Under the pieces are notes generated by a model. The model saw only the letters and a list, made by a program, of their open reading frames with translations, had not been told where the DNA came from and did not search any database. The position numbers were made by a program, and so were the translations under genes. A DNA stretch of 64,000 bases from Nocardia flavorosea. GTDB lineage: Bacteria; Actinomycetota; Actinomycetes; Mycobacteriales; Mycobacteriaceae. Location: assembly GCF_015477805.1 (NCBI RefSeq), contig NZ_JADLQL010000001.1, forward strand, positions 1,736,001 to 1,800,000. Direction: 5' to 3'. This document shows, piece after piece, positions 56,664-64,000 of this stretch (position 1 is its first letter; each line of letters opens with the position of its first letter).

Positions 56664-57551
56664 ATGGAAGCAGTTGTCGGGCAGCTGTTCACCGGCCTGA
56701 GCCTGGGTTCCATTCTGCTGCTGGCGGCCCTCGGGTTGTCGCTGACCTTCGGGCAGATGGGCGTGATCAACATGGCCCACGGCGCGTTCATCATGGCGGG
56801 GTCCTATACCGCCTACACGGTGCAGACCTACCTGGTGTCGAATACCGACGTATCGTTGATCGTCTCGCTGTTCGTCGGATTCCTGGCCGGCGGTCTCATG
56901 GGTGTCGTCCTCGAAGTGACGCTGATCAAACGGATGTACGACCGGCCGCTGGACACCCTGCTGGTGACCTTCGGTGTGGGCTTGATCCTGCAGCAGGCGG
57001 CCCGCGACATCTTCGGTGCACCCGCGGTCCGCGTGGTGACACCGGAATGGCTCGGTGGCGGGGTGGAGATCCTGGGGGCCGTGGTCCCCAGGACCCGGAT
57101 CTTCATCATGCTGCTCGCGGTGCTGTGCGTGACGGCCATCGCGGTGACCATGAAATACACCGCAATGGGCCGGCGGATCCGGGCCGTGGTTCAGCATCGT
57201 GATCTCGCCGAAACGAGCGGTATCTCCAGCCGCGGCACCGATATCACGACATTCTTCATCGGTTCGGGTCTCGCCGGGGTGGCCGGTGTGGCGCTGACAT
57301 TGATCGGCTCCACCAGTTCCAATACCGGTGCCAACTATCTGGTCGACGCCTTCCTGGTGGTGGTGATCGGCGGTCTCGGGCAGATCCGGGGCGCAGTACT
57401 GGCCGCGGTGGCGCTGGGGCTGCTCAATTCGTTCATCGAATACAGCACCACGGCCTCGGTGGCGAAGGTGATCGTATTCGTCGTCATCGTGATCTTCCTG
57501 CAGGTCCGGCCGCAGGGACTGTTCATGATCCGGTCGAGGAGTCTGGTATGA
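56664..57551 (+). CDS. urtB: Urea-type ABC transporter permease UrtB
   Basis: Encodes 295 residues of the LivH-type permease with about 8 membrane helices. LGLSLTFGQMGVINMAHGAF and GMGRRIRAVVQ-type loops (here AMGRRIRAVVQHRD) contact the ATPases. ATG 56664 lies 5 bases after the urtA stop; an in-frame upstream extension inside urtA is ignored. The stop overlaps urtC (ATGA). Confidence 0.94.
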   Translation: MEAVVGQLFTGLSLGSILLLAALGLSLTFGQMGVINMAHGAFIMAGSYTAYTVQTYLVSNTDVSLIVSLFVGFLAGGLMGVVLEVTLIKRMYDRPLDTLLVTFGVGLILQQAARDIFGAPAVRVVTPEWLGGGVEILGAVVPRTRIFIMLLAVLCVTAIAVTMKYTAMGRRIRAVVQHRDLAETSGISSRGTDITTFFIGSGLAGVAGVALTLIGSTSSNTGANYLVDAFLVVVIGGLGQIRGAVLAAVALGLLNSFIEYSTTASVAKVIVFVVIVIFLQVRPQGLFMIRSRSLV

Positions 57552-58666
57552 GGGAATTCCTGACCACCCGCTGGAAGGTCTATTCGGGGTTCGCGCTGGC
57601 CGCTGTGCTGTTGTTCGCGGTGGCGCCCGCGGTGCTCTCCGATTTCCGGCTCAACCTGCTCGGCAAGTTCCTCTGCTTCGCCATCGTGGCGGTCGGGATC
57701 GGTTTGGCCTGGGGCCGGGGCGGAATGCTCACCCTCGGTCAAGGTGTGTTCTTCGGGCTCGGCGCCTACATCATGGCGATGCATCTGAAGATCTCCGACG
57801 CCCAGCTGCGCGGTGACGAGGTACCCGATTTCATGCAGATCGCGGGAATCGGTGAGCTGCCGGCGTATTGGATTCCGTTCTCGTCGCCGGTGGTGACGAT
57901 CCTGGGCATCCTGATCGTTCCCCCGCTGGTGGCGGTGCTGCTGGGACTCGGTGTATTCAAACGCAAGGTCAAGGGTGCCTATTTCGCGATCCTGTCACAG
58001 GCGTTGGCAGCGGCCTTCGCGATCCTGCTGGTGGGTCAGCAGTCCACCGGTGGCAGCAACGGGCTCAACCGGTTCCGCAGTTTCTTCGGGCTGGCGCTCA
58101 ACGATCCGATCAACCGGCGGCTGCTGTTCTTCATCGCCGCGGGCACACTGCTGGTGATCGTCGCGCTGACCCGGCAGCTGATGTACAGCCGGTGCGGCGA
58201 ACTGCTGGTCGCGGTGCGCGACCAGGAAGAGCGGGTGCGTTTCCTCGGCTACGACCCGGCCAACGTGAAGGTGGTCGCGTATGCGGTGGCCGCGCTGTTC
58301 GCCGGTATCGCGGGGGCGTTGTTCGTACCGATCGTGGGCATCATCTCCCCCGCCGATATCGGGATCGTGCCGTCCATCGCGTTCCTCACCGGGGTTGCGA
58401 TCGGTGGCCGCACGACTCTGCTGGGCCCGGTACTGGGTGCGATCGCGGTGGCCTGGGCGCAGACCAGCCTCTCGGAAAGCTTCCCCTCGGGCTGGGTGTA
58501 TGCGCAGGGCGTCCTGTTCATCGTCGTGGTCGGGTTCTGCCCGGCGGGCCTGGCGGGCCTGGTCACCTTGCTGCGACGGCGGAAACGGGGTGCGGACGAG
58601 GATCCGGCACCGCCCGGGCCGACGCCGCAGCTCGCAGCCGCCACCCCGGTAGGAGTGCCGTCATGA
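57548..58666 (+). CDS. urtC: Urea-type ABC transporter permease UrtC
   Basis: Encodes 372 residues of the LivM-type permease, partner of UrtB. The GLAWGRGGMLTLGQGVFFGLGAY stretch near 55 and LVAVRDQEERVRFLGYDPANVK (ATPase contact) are typical of UrtC. A Pro/Ala-rich tail (about 345-372) is cytosolic. It overlaps urtB and urtD by 4 bases each. Confidence 0.94.
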   Translation: MREFLTTRWKVYSGFALAAVLLFAVAPAVLSDFRLNLLGKFLCFAIVAVGIGLAWGRGGMLTLGQGVFFGLGAYIMAMHLKISDAQLRGDEVPDFMQIAGIGELPAYWIPFSSPVVTILGILIVPPLVAVLLGLGVFKRKVKGAYFAILSQALAAAFAILLVGQQSTGGSNGLNRFRSFFGLALNDPINRRLLFFIAAGTLLVIVALTRQLMYSRCGELLVAVRDQEERVRFLGYDPANVKVVAYAVAALFAGIAGALFVPIVGIISPADIGIVPSIAFLTGVAIGGRTTLLGPVLGAIAVAWAQTSLSESFPSGWVYAQGVLFIVVVGFCPAGLAGLVTLLRRRKRGADEDPAPPGPTPQLAAATPVGVPS

Positions 58667-59592
58667 CTCAGGAAACGACCACCGCACCGGTCGCCGGTGG
58701 TAACGCCGGAATGCACAGCGATTACCTGGAGGTCCGGGGGCTGAGCGTCGAATTCGACGGATTCAAGGCCGTATCGAATGTCGATCTGACCCTCTTCCAG
58801 GGTGATCTGCGGTTCCTCATCGGACCCAACGGCGCCGGAAAAACCACCATCATCGACGCGATCACCGGTTTGGTGCCGGCCACCGGGTCGGTGCAGAAAT
58901 CCGGGGTCGAACTACTGGGCAAGAAGGTGCATCAGATCGCCCGGCTGGGTGTGGGGCGCACCTTCCAGACCGCCAGCGTGTTCGAGGAACTGTCGGTCCT
59001 GCAGAACCTGGATATCGCCGCCGGGGCGGGCCGATCGATGTGGACCATGCTGCGCCGCCGCCCGGCCGAGGTCTCGGAATCGATCGAGCGGGCGCTGGAA
59101 ACGATCGGGCTCACCAAGTTGCGGAACAAACCCGCCGGAACGCTGGCCCACGGCCAGAAACAGTGGCTCGAAATCGGCATGCTGCTGGTTCAGGACGCCT
59201 CGGTGCTGCTGCTGGACGAACCCGTCGCCGGGATGAGCCAGGAGGAGCGGGAGGAAACCGGGAACCTGTTACGCCGCATCGGTGGTGAACGCACGGTCGT
59301 GGTGGTCGAACACGATATGGATTTCATGCGCAACTTCGCCACCTCGGTGACGGTGCTGGCGCGCGGCGCGATCCTCGCCGAGGGGTCGGTGGCCGAGGTC
59401 CAGGCCGATCCCGCCGTGCAGGAGGCGTACCTCGGCACCGCCGCTGCGCCGAGCCCGGAGGAAGCGAAACGCAACCGCACAGCACTCCCGACCGGAACCG
59501 GTGTGCAGCCCCCGGCAGAGCCGGACGCCGAAGCTGCGGCGAGACGCAACGGCGTCGCATCCTCGCGGGGGCACGAAGGACAAGGAGAGTGA
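58663..59592 (+). CDS. urtD: Urea-type ABC transporter ATP-binding protein UrtD
   Basis: Encodes 309 residues. Walker A GPNGAGKTT (near 52), the signature LAHGQKQWLEIG (ABC signature replaced by AHGQ, usual for UrtD), Walker B VLLLDEPVAGMS and switch His VVVEHDMDF. The last 45 residues (after AYLGTA) are Pro/Ala/Arg rich and longer than in most UrtD proteins. Coupled to urtC by ATGA overlap. Confidence 0.94.
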   Translation: MTQETTTAPVAGGNAGMHSDYLEVRGLSVEFDGFKAVSNVDLTLFQGDLRFLIGPNGAGKTTIIDAITGLVPATGSVQKSGVELLGKKVHQIARLGVGRTFQTASVFEELSVLQNLDIAAGAGRSMWTMLRRRPAEVSESIERALETIGLTKLRNKPAGTLAHGQKQWLEIGMLLVQDASVLLLDEPVAGMSQEEREETGNLLRRIGGERTVVVVEHDMDFMRNFATSVTVLARGAILAEGSVAEVQADPAVQEAYLGTAAAPSPEEAKRNRTALPTGTGVQPPAEPDAEAAARRNGVASSRGHEGQGE

Positions 59593-59594
59593 CG

Positions 59595-60287
59595 GTGCTG
59601 GAACTCATCGATGTCCATGCTGGTTACGGCCGCACCGAGGTGGTGCACGGGGTCGGGATCGAGGTCCCGGCCGATGGAGTCGCCGCGATCATGGGACACA
59701 ACGGGGCCGGAAAGACCACCTTGCTGCGTGCCGCGGTGGGGCTGGTGCAAACTGGTCGGGGCCGGATCCGCTTCGACGGCGCCGATATCACCTCGTTGCG
59801 GCCCAGTGCGCGGGTAAAACGGGGAATCGCCTATGTCCCCCAGGGCCAGCAGTGCTTCGGTCATCTCACCACCGCCGAGAATCTGCGCGTGGTGGCCGAC
59901 GGCCGTAAACGGGGCGCGGCGTTGATCGACGAGCAGCTGGATCTGTTTCCCGCGCTGAAGGATCTGCTCGGCCGCCGGGCCGGGTTGTTGTCCGGCGGGC
60001 AGCGCCAGCAGCTGGCCATCGCCCGCGCGCTCATCACCGAACCGCGCATGCTCATCCTCGATGAACCCACCGAGGGTATCCAGCCGTCGGTGGTGGCCGA
60101 GATCGAGAACACCATCACCGAACTGGTGGGTCGCGGTGGGCTCGGAGTGCTGCTGGTGGAACAGCACATCGGTTTCGCGTTGCGGGCGGCGAGCCGGTAT
60201 TACGTGCTGGAAAGCGGCAGGGTCACCTCGACCGGGGAGGGTGGCGCCGGTGCCGTCGACACCGTTCGCGCCGCCATGACTCTTTAG
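59595..60287 (+). CDS. urtE: Urea-type ABC transporter ATP-binding protein UrtE
   Basis: Encodes 230 residues of the second ATPase. Walker A GHNGAGKTT, signature LSGGQRQQLAIARAL, Walker B LILDEPTEGIQPSV and switch VEQHIGF. Two GTG codons are possible: 59589 overlaps the urtD stop, but GGAGA is then only one base away. GTG 59595 has that site 7 bases upstream and fits the family start (LELIDVHAGYG), so it is preferred. Confidence 0.93.
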   Translation: MLELIDVHAGYGRTEVVHGVGIEVPADGVAAIMGHNGAGKTTLLRAAVGLVQTGRGRIRFDGADITSLRPSARVKRGIAYVPQGQQCFGHLTTAENLRVVADGRKRGAALIDEQLDLFPALKDLLGRRAGLLSGGQRQQLAIARALITEPRMLILDEPTEGIQPSVVAEIENTITELVGRGGLGVLLVEQHIGFALRAASRYYVLESGRVTSTGEGGAGAVDTVRAAMTL

Positions 60288-60297
60288 GCTGCGCGTC

Positions 60298-60999
60298 GTG
60301 ACCGAACCACGAAGCAAACGCGAATCCCGAAGCGACACTGTGTACAAGGCGTTGCGCGACGAACTCATGGGCGGTGCGCTGGCACCGGACGAACGGCTCG
60401 GTGAGGAACGGCTGGCCGACCGGCACGGCGTTTCCCGCACCCCGGTGCGGGAAGCGCTGGCCCGGTTGCAGGCCGACGGGCTCGTCGAACGCCGTGACGC
60501 CGGCCTGTTCCCGTACCGGCCGCGACTGGACACCCTGGGTGACTACTACGAGCTGCGGATCACCTTGGAAGTGCAAGGCATCGCCCGCGTGCTCGATGAT
60601 CCGGATCTGGGCCACGACCGTGCCGTACTCGGCCCGGAGATCGACCGGTGGCGCGCCTTCCGCACCGCACCGCCGGACCCGGACGCCGGTTTCGTCGACG
60701 CCGACGAACAGTTTCACACCGTCCTGCTGGAATCGTCGGGCAATCACGCCCTCACCGAGGCCCTGCGCACGGTGAACGCCCGGATCCGCCCGGTTCGGAT
60801 GTTCGACTATCTGACCCCCGACCGCATGCTCGCGACCATCGACGAACACATCGCCATCGGCGCGGCCGTCCTCGACCGCGACCTCACCGGTGCCCGCGAG
60901 CAACTCCTGGCCCATATCGACCAATCCCGCCGCGTGGTGGCCGACCGAGCCGGTCAGGTGCTCCAGCTGACCCGCCTGGCCCGCGCGACCAAAACCTGA
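60298..60999 (+). CDS. GntR-family regulator with FCD domain
   Basis: Encodes 233 residues: an N-terminal winged helix (LADRHGVSRTPVREALARLQADGLVERR) and a helical FCD effector domain that binds small acids or metal (DEQFHTVLLESSGNHALTEAL, DEHIAIGAAVLDRDLTGAREQLLAHID). It lies between urtE and the urea carboxylase gene on the same strand, 10 bases after urtE, so it is likely part of the cluster and its local regulator. The paired GTATAC sites at 55277 and 61073 are its probable operators. Confidence 0.9.
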   Translation: MTEPRSKRESRSDTVYKALRDELMGGALAPDERLGEERLADRHGVSRTPVREALARLQADGLVERRDAGLFPYRPRLDTLGDYYELRITLEVQGIARVLDDPDLGHDRAVLGPEIDRWRAFRTAPPDPDAGFVDADEQFHTVLLESSGNHALTEALRTVNARIRPVRMFDYLTPDRMLATIDEHIAIGAAVLDRDLTGAREQLLAHIDQSRRVVADRAGQVLQLTRLARATKT

Positions 61000-61049
61000 A
61001 TTTCCCGGCTACCCGGTAGCCGGCACTGTCCACGCCGAGAGGATCGACC

Positions 61050-64000
61050 GTGACCGAGACCGCACCGCAGTTGTATACACCACTGCATACACCACTGCCC
61101 GAATGTTTGCTTATCGCCAATCGCGGTGAGATCGCCTGCCGTATTCTGCGCACCGCGCGGCGGCTGGGGATCGATACGGTCGCGGTGTTCTCCGATGCCG
61201 ACGAGGGTTCCCGGCATGTGCGGATGGCCGATCGCGCGGTCCGGCTGGGGCCCGCCCCGGCGGCGGAGTCCTATCTTCGCGCCGAGGCGGTGATCGAGGC
61301 GGCGCTGTCCAGTGGAGCGACAGCGATTCATCCCGGCTACGGGTTCCTTTCCGAGAATGCCGATTTCGCGGCGGAGGTGGAGGCAGCCGGGATCGCGTTC
61401 GTCGGTCCGGCAGCCGAACATCTGCGGCTTTTCGGCGATAAGCACAGTGCCCGGCAGGCCGCCGCGGCGGCGGGTGTGCCGCTGGTCGCCGGGAGCGGGT
61501 TGCTCGCGGGGCTCGACGAAGCGCTGGCGGAGGCCGACCGAATCGGCTACCCGGTGATGCTCAAGGCGGCCGGGGGCGGCGGCGGTATCGGGATGGCGGC
61601 CTGTGCGGGTCCCGCCGAACTCACTTACACCTACCAGCGTGTGATCCGGTTGGCGCAAAACAACTTCGGGTCGTCTTCGGTATATCTGGAGCGGTTCGTC
61701 GCCCGAGCCCGGCATGTGGAGGTGCAGATCTTCGGTGACGGACGGGGTCGCGCGATATCCCTGGGTACGCGCGATTGCAGTTTGCAGCGGCGCAATCAGA
61801 AGGTCATCGAGGAGGCACCGGCGCCCGGGCTCCCCTATACCGTGAGCGAACGGCTGCTCGAATCGAGCCGGAAACTGCTCGGCGAGGTCGGCTATCGGTC
61901 CGCTGGAACCGTCGAATTCATCTATGACGTGGACCGCGGCGAGGCATCGTTCCTGGAAGTGAACACTCGCCTGCAGGTGGAACATCCGGTCACCGAGGCC
62001 GTTACCGGCGTCGATCTGGTCGAGTGGATGCTACGGCTGGCGGGCGGAGATTCCACTTTCCTCGACAATGTCCCCGATGCCGGCCCGCCCGTCACCGGGT
62101 TCGCCGTGGAAGCCCGCGTCTACGCGGAGGATCCCGGTAACGACTACCGCCCCGGCGCCGGCACACTCACCGGCGTCGAGATCCCCGGCGCGGAGGCGCG
62201 GGTGGAGACCTGGGTCGAAACCGGCACCGAGATCAGCCCCTACTACGACCCGCTGATCGCCAAGATCATCACGTCGGGTGAGAGCCGCACCGAGGCCCTG
62301 CACCGGCTCCGCACGGCGCTCGACAACACCCGCATGTTCGGTATCACCACCAATCTGCCCCAGTTGCGCGCCGCCGCCACGAGCTCCCCCATGCTCGACG
62401 CCCGGCACACCACCGCGACCCTCGGCAGCCTGGCCACCATCCGGCCCCGCCTGGAGATCTTGCGCGCCGGCGTCTCCACCACCGTCCAGGACTATCCCGG
62501 CCGCCTCGGACTCTGGAACGTCGGCATCCCACCGTCGGGCGCCTTCGACGATCTGTCCTTCCAGCTCGCCAATCACGCCGTCGGCAACTCCCTCGGCGAG
62601 AACGGCCTGGAGGCGACATTGCTCGGGCCGCGCCTGCGCTGTACCGACACCACGATCGTCTGCGTCACCGGCGCCGAGGCTCCGGTCACCGTGGACGGCG
62701 CGCCCGTGCCCATGTGGGAGCCGATCACCGTCCCCGCCGGTTCGGTTGTCGATATCGGCGCCCCCTACGACACCGGCCTGCGCACCTACCTCGCGGTCCG
62801 CGGCGGTATCCTCGCCCCCGACTATCACGGCAGCGCGGCGACTTTCACCCTCGGCGGGTTCGGCGGTATCACCGGCCGGGCCGTCGCGACCGGCGATATC
62901 CTCGGCATCAAACCCGACGCCGGCGGTCTGCTCGACCCCGCACCCATCCCGGCGGAGGAACGCCCCGAATTCGGCCACACCTGGTACGTCGGAGTCGGCG
63001 AGGGCCCCCAGCCCGCACCCGACTATTTCACCCCGGCCGATATCGCCCAGTTCTACGACGCGACCTGGCAGGTACAGGCCCATGCCAACCGCACCGGCCT
63101 GCGCCTGGCGGGCCCGAAACCGACCTGGTCGCGCACCGACGGCGGTGACGCGGGGCTGCATCCGTCGAATCTGCACGACTGTCCGTACAGCGTCGGCGCG
63201 CTCAACCTCTCCGGCGACACCCCGATTCTGCTCGGCCCCGACGGCCCCAGCCTGGGCGGTTTCGCCTGCCCGCTCACGGTGGTCTCCGCGCACCGCTGGA
63301 AGCTGGGCCAGATGCGCCCCGGCGACCAGGTGCGTTTCGTCCCGGTCGCCGATGACCGCACCGCCGAGTTCCGTGCTGCACCGGCACTGCGCGGCCGGAA
63401 CATATCCACTCCCGAACTTCTCGGCTCCCGCGAAGAGGACAACGGTGTCCTGGGCCGCCGCGATGCCGGTGCCGGCACCCCCGAGGTCAAGTACCTACGC
63501 GGGGGCGACGACAACGTTCTCGTCGAATACGGCCCGATGGAACTCGACCTCGGCCTGCGTATGCGCGTGCACGCCTTGGGCAAACGGCTCGACAAAGCCG
63601 CCATTCCCGGCCTGATCGATATCACCCCCGGTGTGCGTTCCCTGCATCTGCATTTCGACGCCGACGTGATCGATCAACGCACCGTGGTCCGCCTGCTCGG
63701 CGAGCTCGAGGACGATATCCCCGATACCGCCGACCTCCGCGTCCCGAGCCGCCATATCGAATTGCCGCTGTCCTTCGACGATCCAGCCATCGCGCAGGCC
63801 ATCGAACGCTACAGGCACGGCGTCCGCTCCGAAGCGCCCTGGTTGCCGTCGAATATCGAGTTCATCCGGCGCATCAACGGCCTGGACAGTGTCGAGGAGG
63901 TCCGCGATATCGTCTTCGACGCCCAATACATGGTGCTCGGGCTCGGCGACGTCTACCTGGGTGCACCGCTGGCCGTCCCACTCGACCCCCGCCACCGCCT
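61050..64000 (+). CDS. uca: Urea carboxylase (partial, runs off window end)
   Basis: An open frame from GTG 61050 (GAGAGGA 7 bases upstream) reads to the end, 983 codons. Biotin carboxylase domain (residues 18-465, LLIANRGEIACR, IHPGYGFLSENADF, KAAGGGGGIGM, EVNTRLQVEHPVTE) is followed by a KipA/AHS2-type domain (GVSTTVQDYPGRLGLWNVGI, from about 474) and a KipI/AHS1-type domain (from about 812, NVLVEYGPMELD). The biotinyl domain must lie beyond. This is the order of urea carboxylase, which makes allophanate from urea and bicarbonate with ATP. Next to urtABCDE it forms a urea uptake and use route; an allophanate hydrolase should follow outside. A close paralogue class carboxylates guanidine, so the substrate needs care. 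Confidence 0.92.
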   Translation, partial: MTETAPQLYTPLHTPLPECLLIANRGEIACRILRTARRLGIDTVAVFSDADEGSRHVRMADRAVRLGPAPAAESYLRAEAVIEAALSSGATAIHPGYGFLSENADFAAEVEAAGIAFVGPAAEHLRLFGDKHSARQAAAAAGVPLVAGSGLLAGLDEALAEADRIGYPVMLKAAGGGGGIGMAACAGPAELTYTYQRVIRLAQNNFGSSSVYLERFVARARHVEVQIFGDGRGRAISLGTRDCSLQRRNQKVIEEAPAPGLPYTVSERLLESSRKLLGEVGYRSAGTVEFIYDVDRGEASFLEVNTRLQVEHPVTEAVTGVDLVEWMLRLAGGDSTFLDNVPDAGPPVTGFAVEARVYAEDPGNDYRPGAGTLTGVEIPGAEARVETWVETGTEISPYYDPLIAKIITSGESRTEALHRLRTALDNTRMFGITTNLPQLRAAATSSPMLDARHTTATLGSLATIRPRLEILRAGVSTTVQDYPGRLGLWNVGIPPSGAFDDLSFQLANHAVGNSLGENGLEATLLGPRLRCTDTTIVCVTGAEAPVTVDGAPVPMWEPITVPAGSVVDIGAPYDTGLRTYLAVRGGILAPDYHGSAATFTLGGFGGITGRAVATGDILGIKPDAGGLLDPAPIPAEERPEFGHTWYVGVGEGPQPAPDYFTPADIAQFYDATWQVQAHANRTGLRLAGPKPTWSRTDGGDAGLHPSNLHDCPYSVGALNLSGDTPILLGPDGPSLGGFACPLTVVSAHRWKLGQMRPGDQVRFVPVADDRTAEFRAAPALRGRNISTPELLGSREEDNGVLGRRDAGAGTPEVKYLRGGDDNVLVEYGPMELDLGLRMRVHALGKRLDKAAIPGLIDITPGVRSLHLHFDADVIDQRTVVRLLGELEDDIPDTADLRVPSRHIELPLSFDDPAIAQAIERYRHGVRSEAPWLPSNIEFIRRINGLDSVEEVRDIVFDAQYMVLGLGDVYLGAPLAVPLDPRHR
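61073..61090. promoter_or_regulatory. Candidate GntR operator at the start of the urea carboxylase gene
   Basis: GTATAC (61073-61078), 6 bases, then GCATAC (61085-61090), part of two tandem 12-bp units (GTATACACCACT, GCATACACCACT). Same spacing as the site before urtA. It lies within the first codons of the carboxylase frame, so bound protein would block the transcript. Confidence 0.55.

Noticed and set aside
60999..61060. A guanidine (ykkC) riboswitch before the carboxylase gene
   Set aside because: Only 50 bases separate the GntR gene and the carboxylase, too few for the aptamer, and no ykkC motif is seen before urtA either.

Overview
The window is high-GC actinobacterial chromosome and most resembles the mycolic-acid group (Mycobacteriales), probably Nocardia or a close relative. 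The evidence is the gene order: acyP, an OsmC-like gene, mutM, rnc, a DUF177 gene, sepIVA; then coaD, rsmD, pyc; recG, a DAK2 gene, rpmB, ung, thiL; a DUF3515 gene, ddl, gpsA, fbiD, ppk1, mutT1, hupB; leuD, leuC, an IclR gene, an F420-type oxidase gene; gltX, an FAA-hydrolase gene, an MFS gene; leuB and serA. M. tuberculosis carries the same order with different insertions. A lysine-rich HupB tail, F420-related genes and frequent GTG/TTG starts agree with this. The species cannot be fixed from sequence alone.

Layout. 0.2-9.7 kb: a mostly minus-strand block with cell division (SepIVA), the DUF177-rpmF-rnc-mutM operon, two other adjacent genes, an AlkZ-type winged-helix protein, a membrane-anchored phosphate-type binding protein, a 44-residue membrane peptide, OsmC-like and acyP. 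9.9-15 kb: GtrA, then the tight coaD/rsmD/pyc operon. 15-18.3 kb: a 23-bp tandem repeat array, then a cobalamin riboswitch driving metE. After a 1.1-kb gap come recG and a DAK2/FakA-like gene, rpmB, a GNAT gene with no ordinary start codon, an enoyl-CoA hydratase and an alpha/beta hydrolase. 26.8-36.9 kb: ung-thiL, DUF3515, ddl, gpsA, fbiD, ppk1-mutT1, hupB. 37.1-41.4 kb: leucine synthesis (leuC-leuD) with a divergent IclR regulator, an F420-type oxidase and a chloramphenicol-phosphotransferase-like kinase. 41.4-45 kb: dispersed repeats, tRNA-Glu(CTC), tRNA-Gln(CTG), gltX and an FAA-hydrolase gene. 45.2-50.3 kb: MFS exporter, Uma2 nuclease, leuB and serA.

50.7-64 kb is the accessory part. It starts with a cold-shock protein and a secreted Asp/His/Arg-rich repeat protein. 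Next are a ClgR/PopR-like regulator, a (CGGCAG)11 microsatellite and an alpha/beta hydrolase. Two clpP-like genes follow: one keeps the Ser-His-Asp triad, the other has Ala in place of the nucleophile Ser. Last is a complete nitrogen-scavenging cluster, urtABCDE (urea-type ABC importer), an FCD-type GntR regulator and a urea carboxylase cut by the window end. Two GTATAC-N6-G(T/C)ATAC sites, one before urtA and one at the start of the carboxylase gene, look like the operators of that GntR protein. Most clear signals are known families. The less usual items are this operator pair, the active/dead ClpP pair, the repeated element around the metE riboswitch and ribosome binding site, the 23-bp array, and the GNAT gene with an apparent ATC start.
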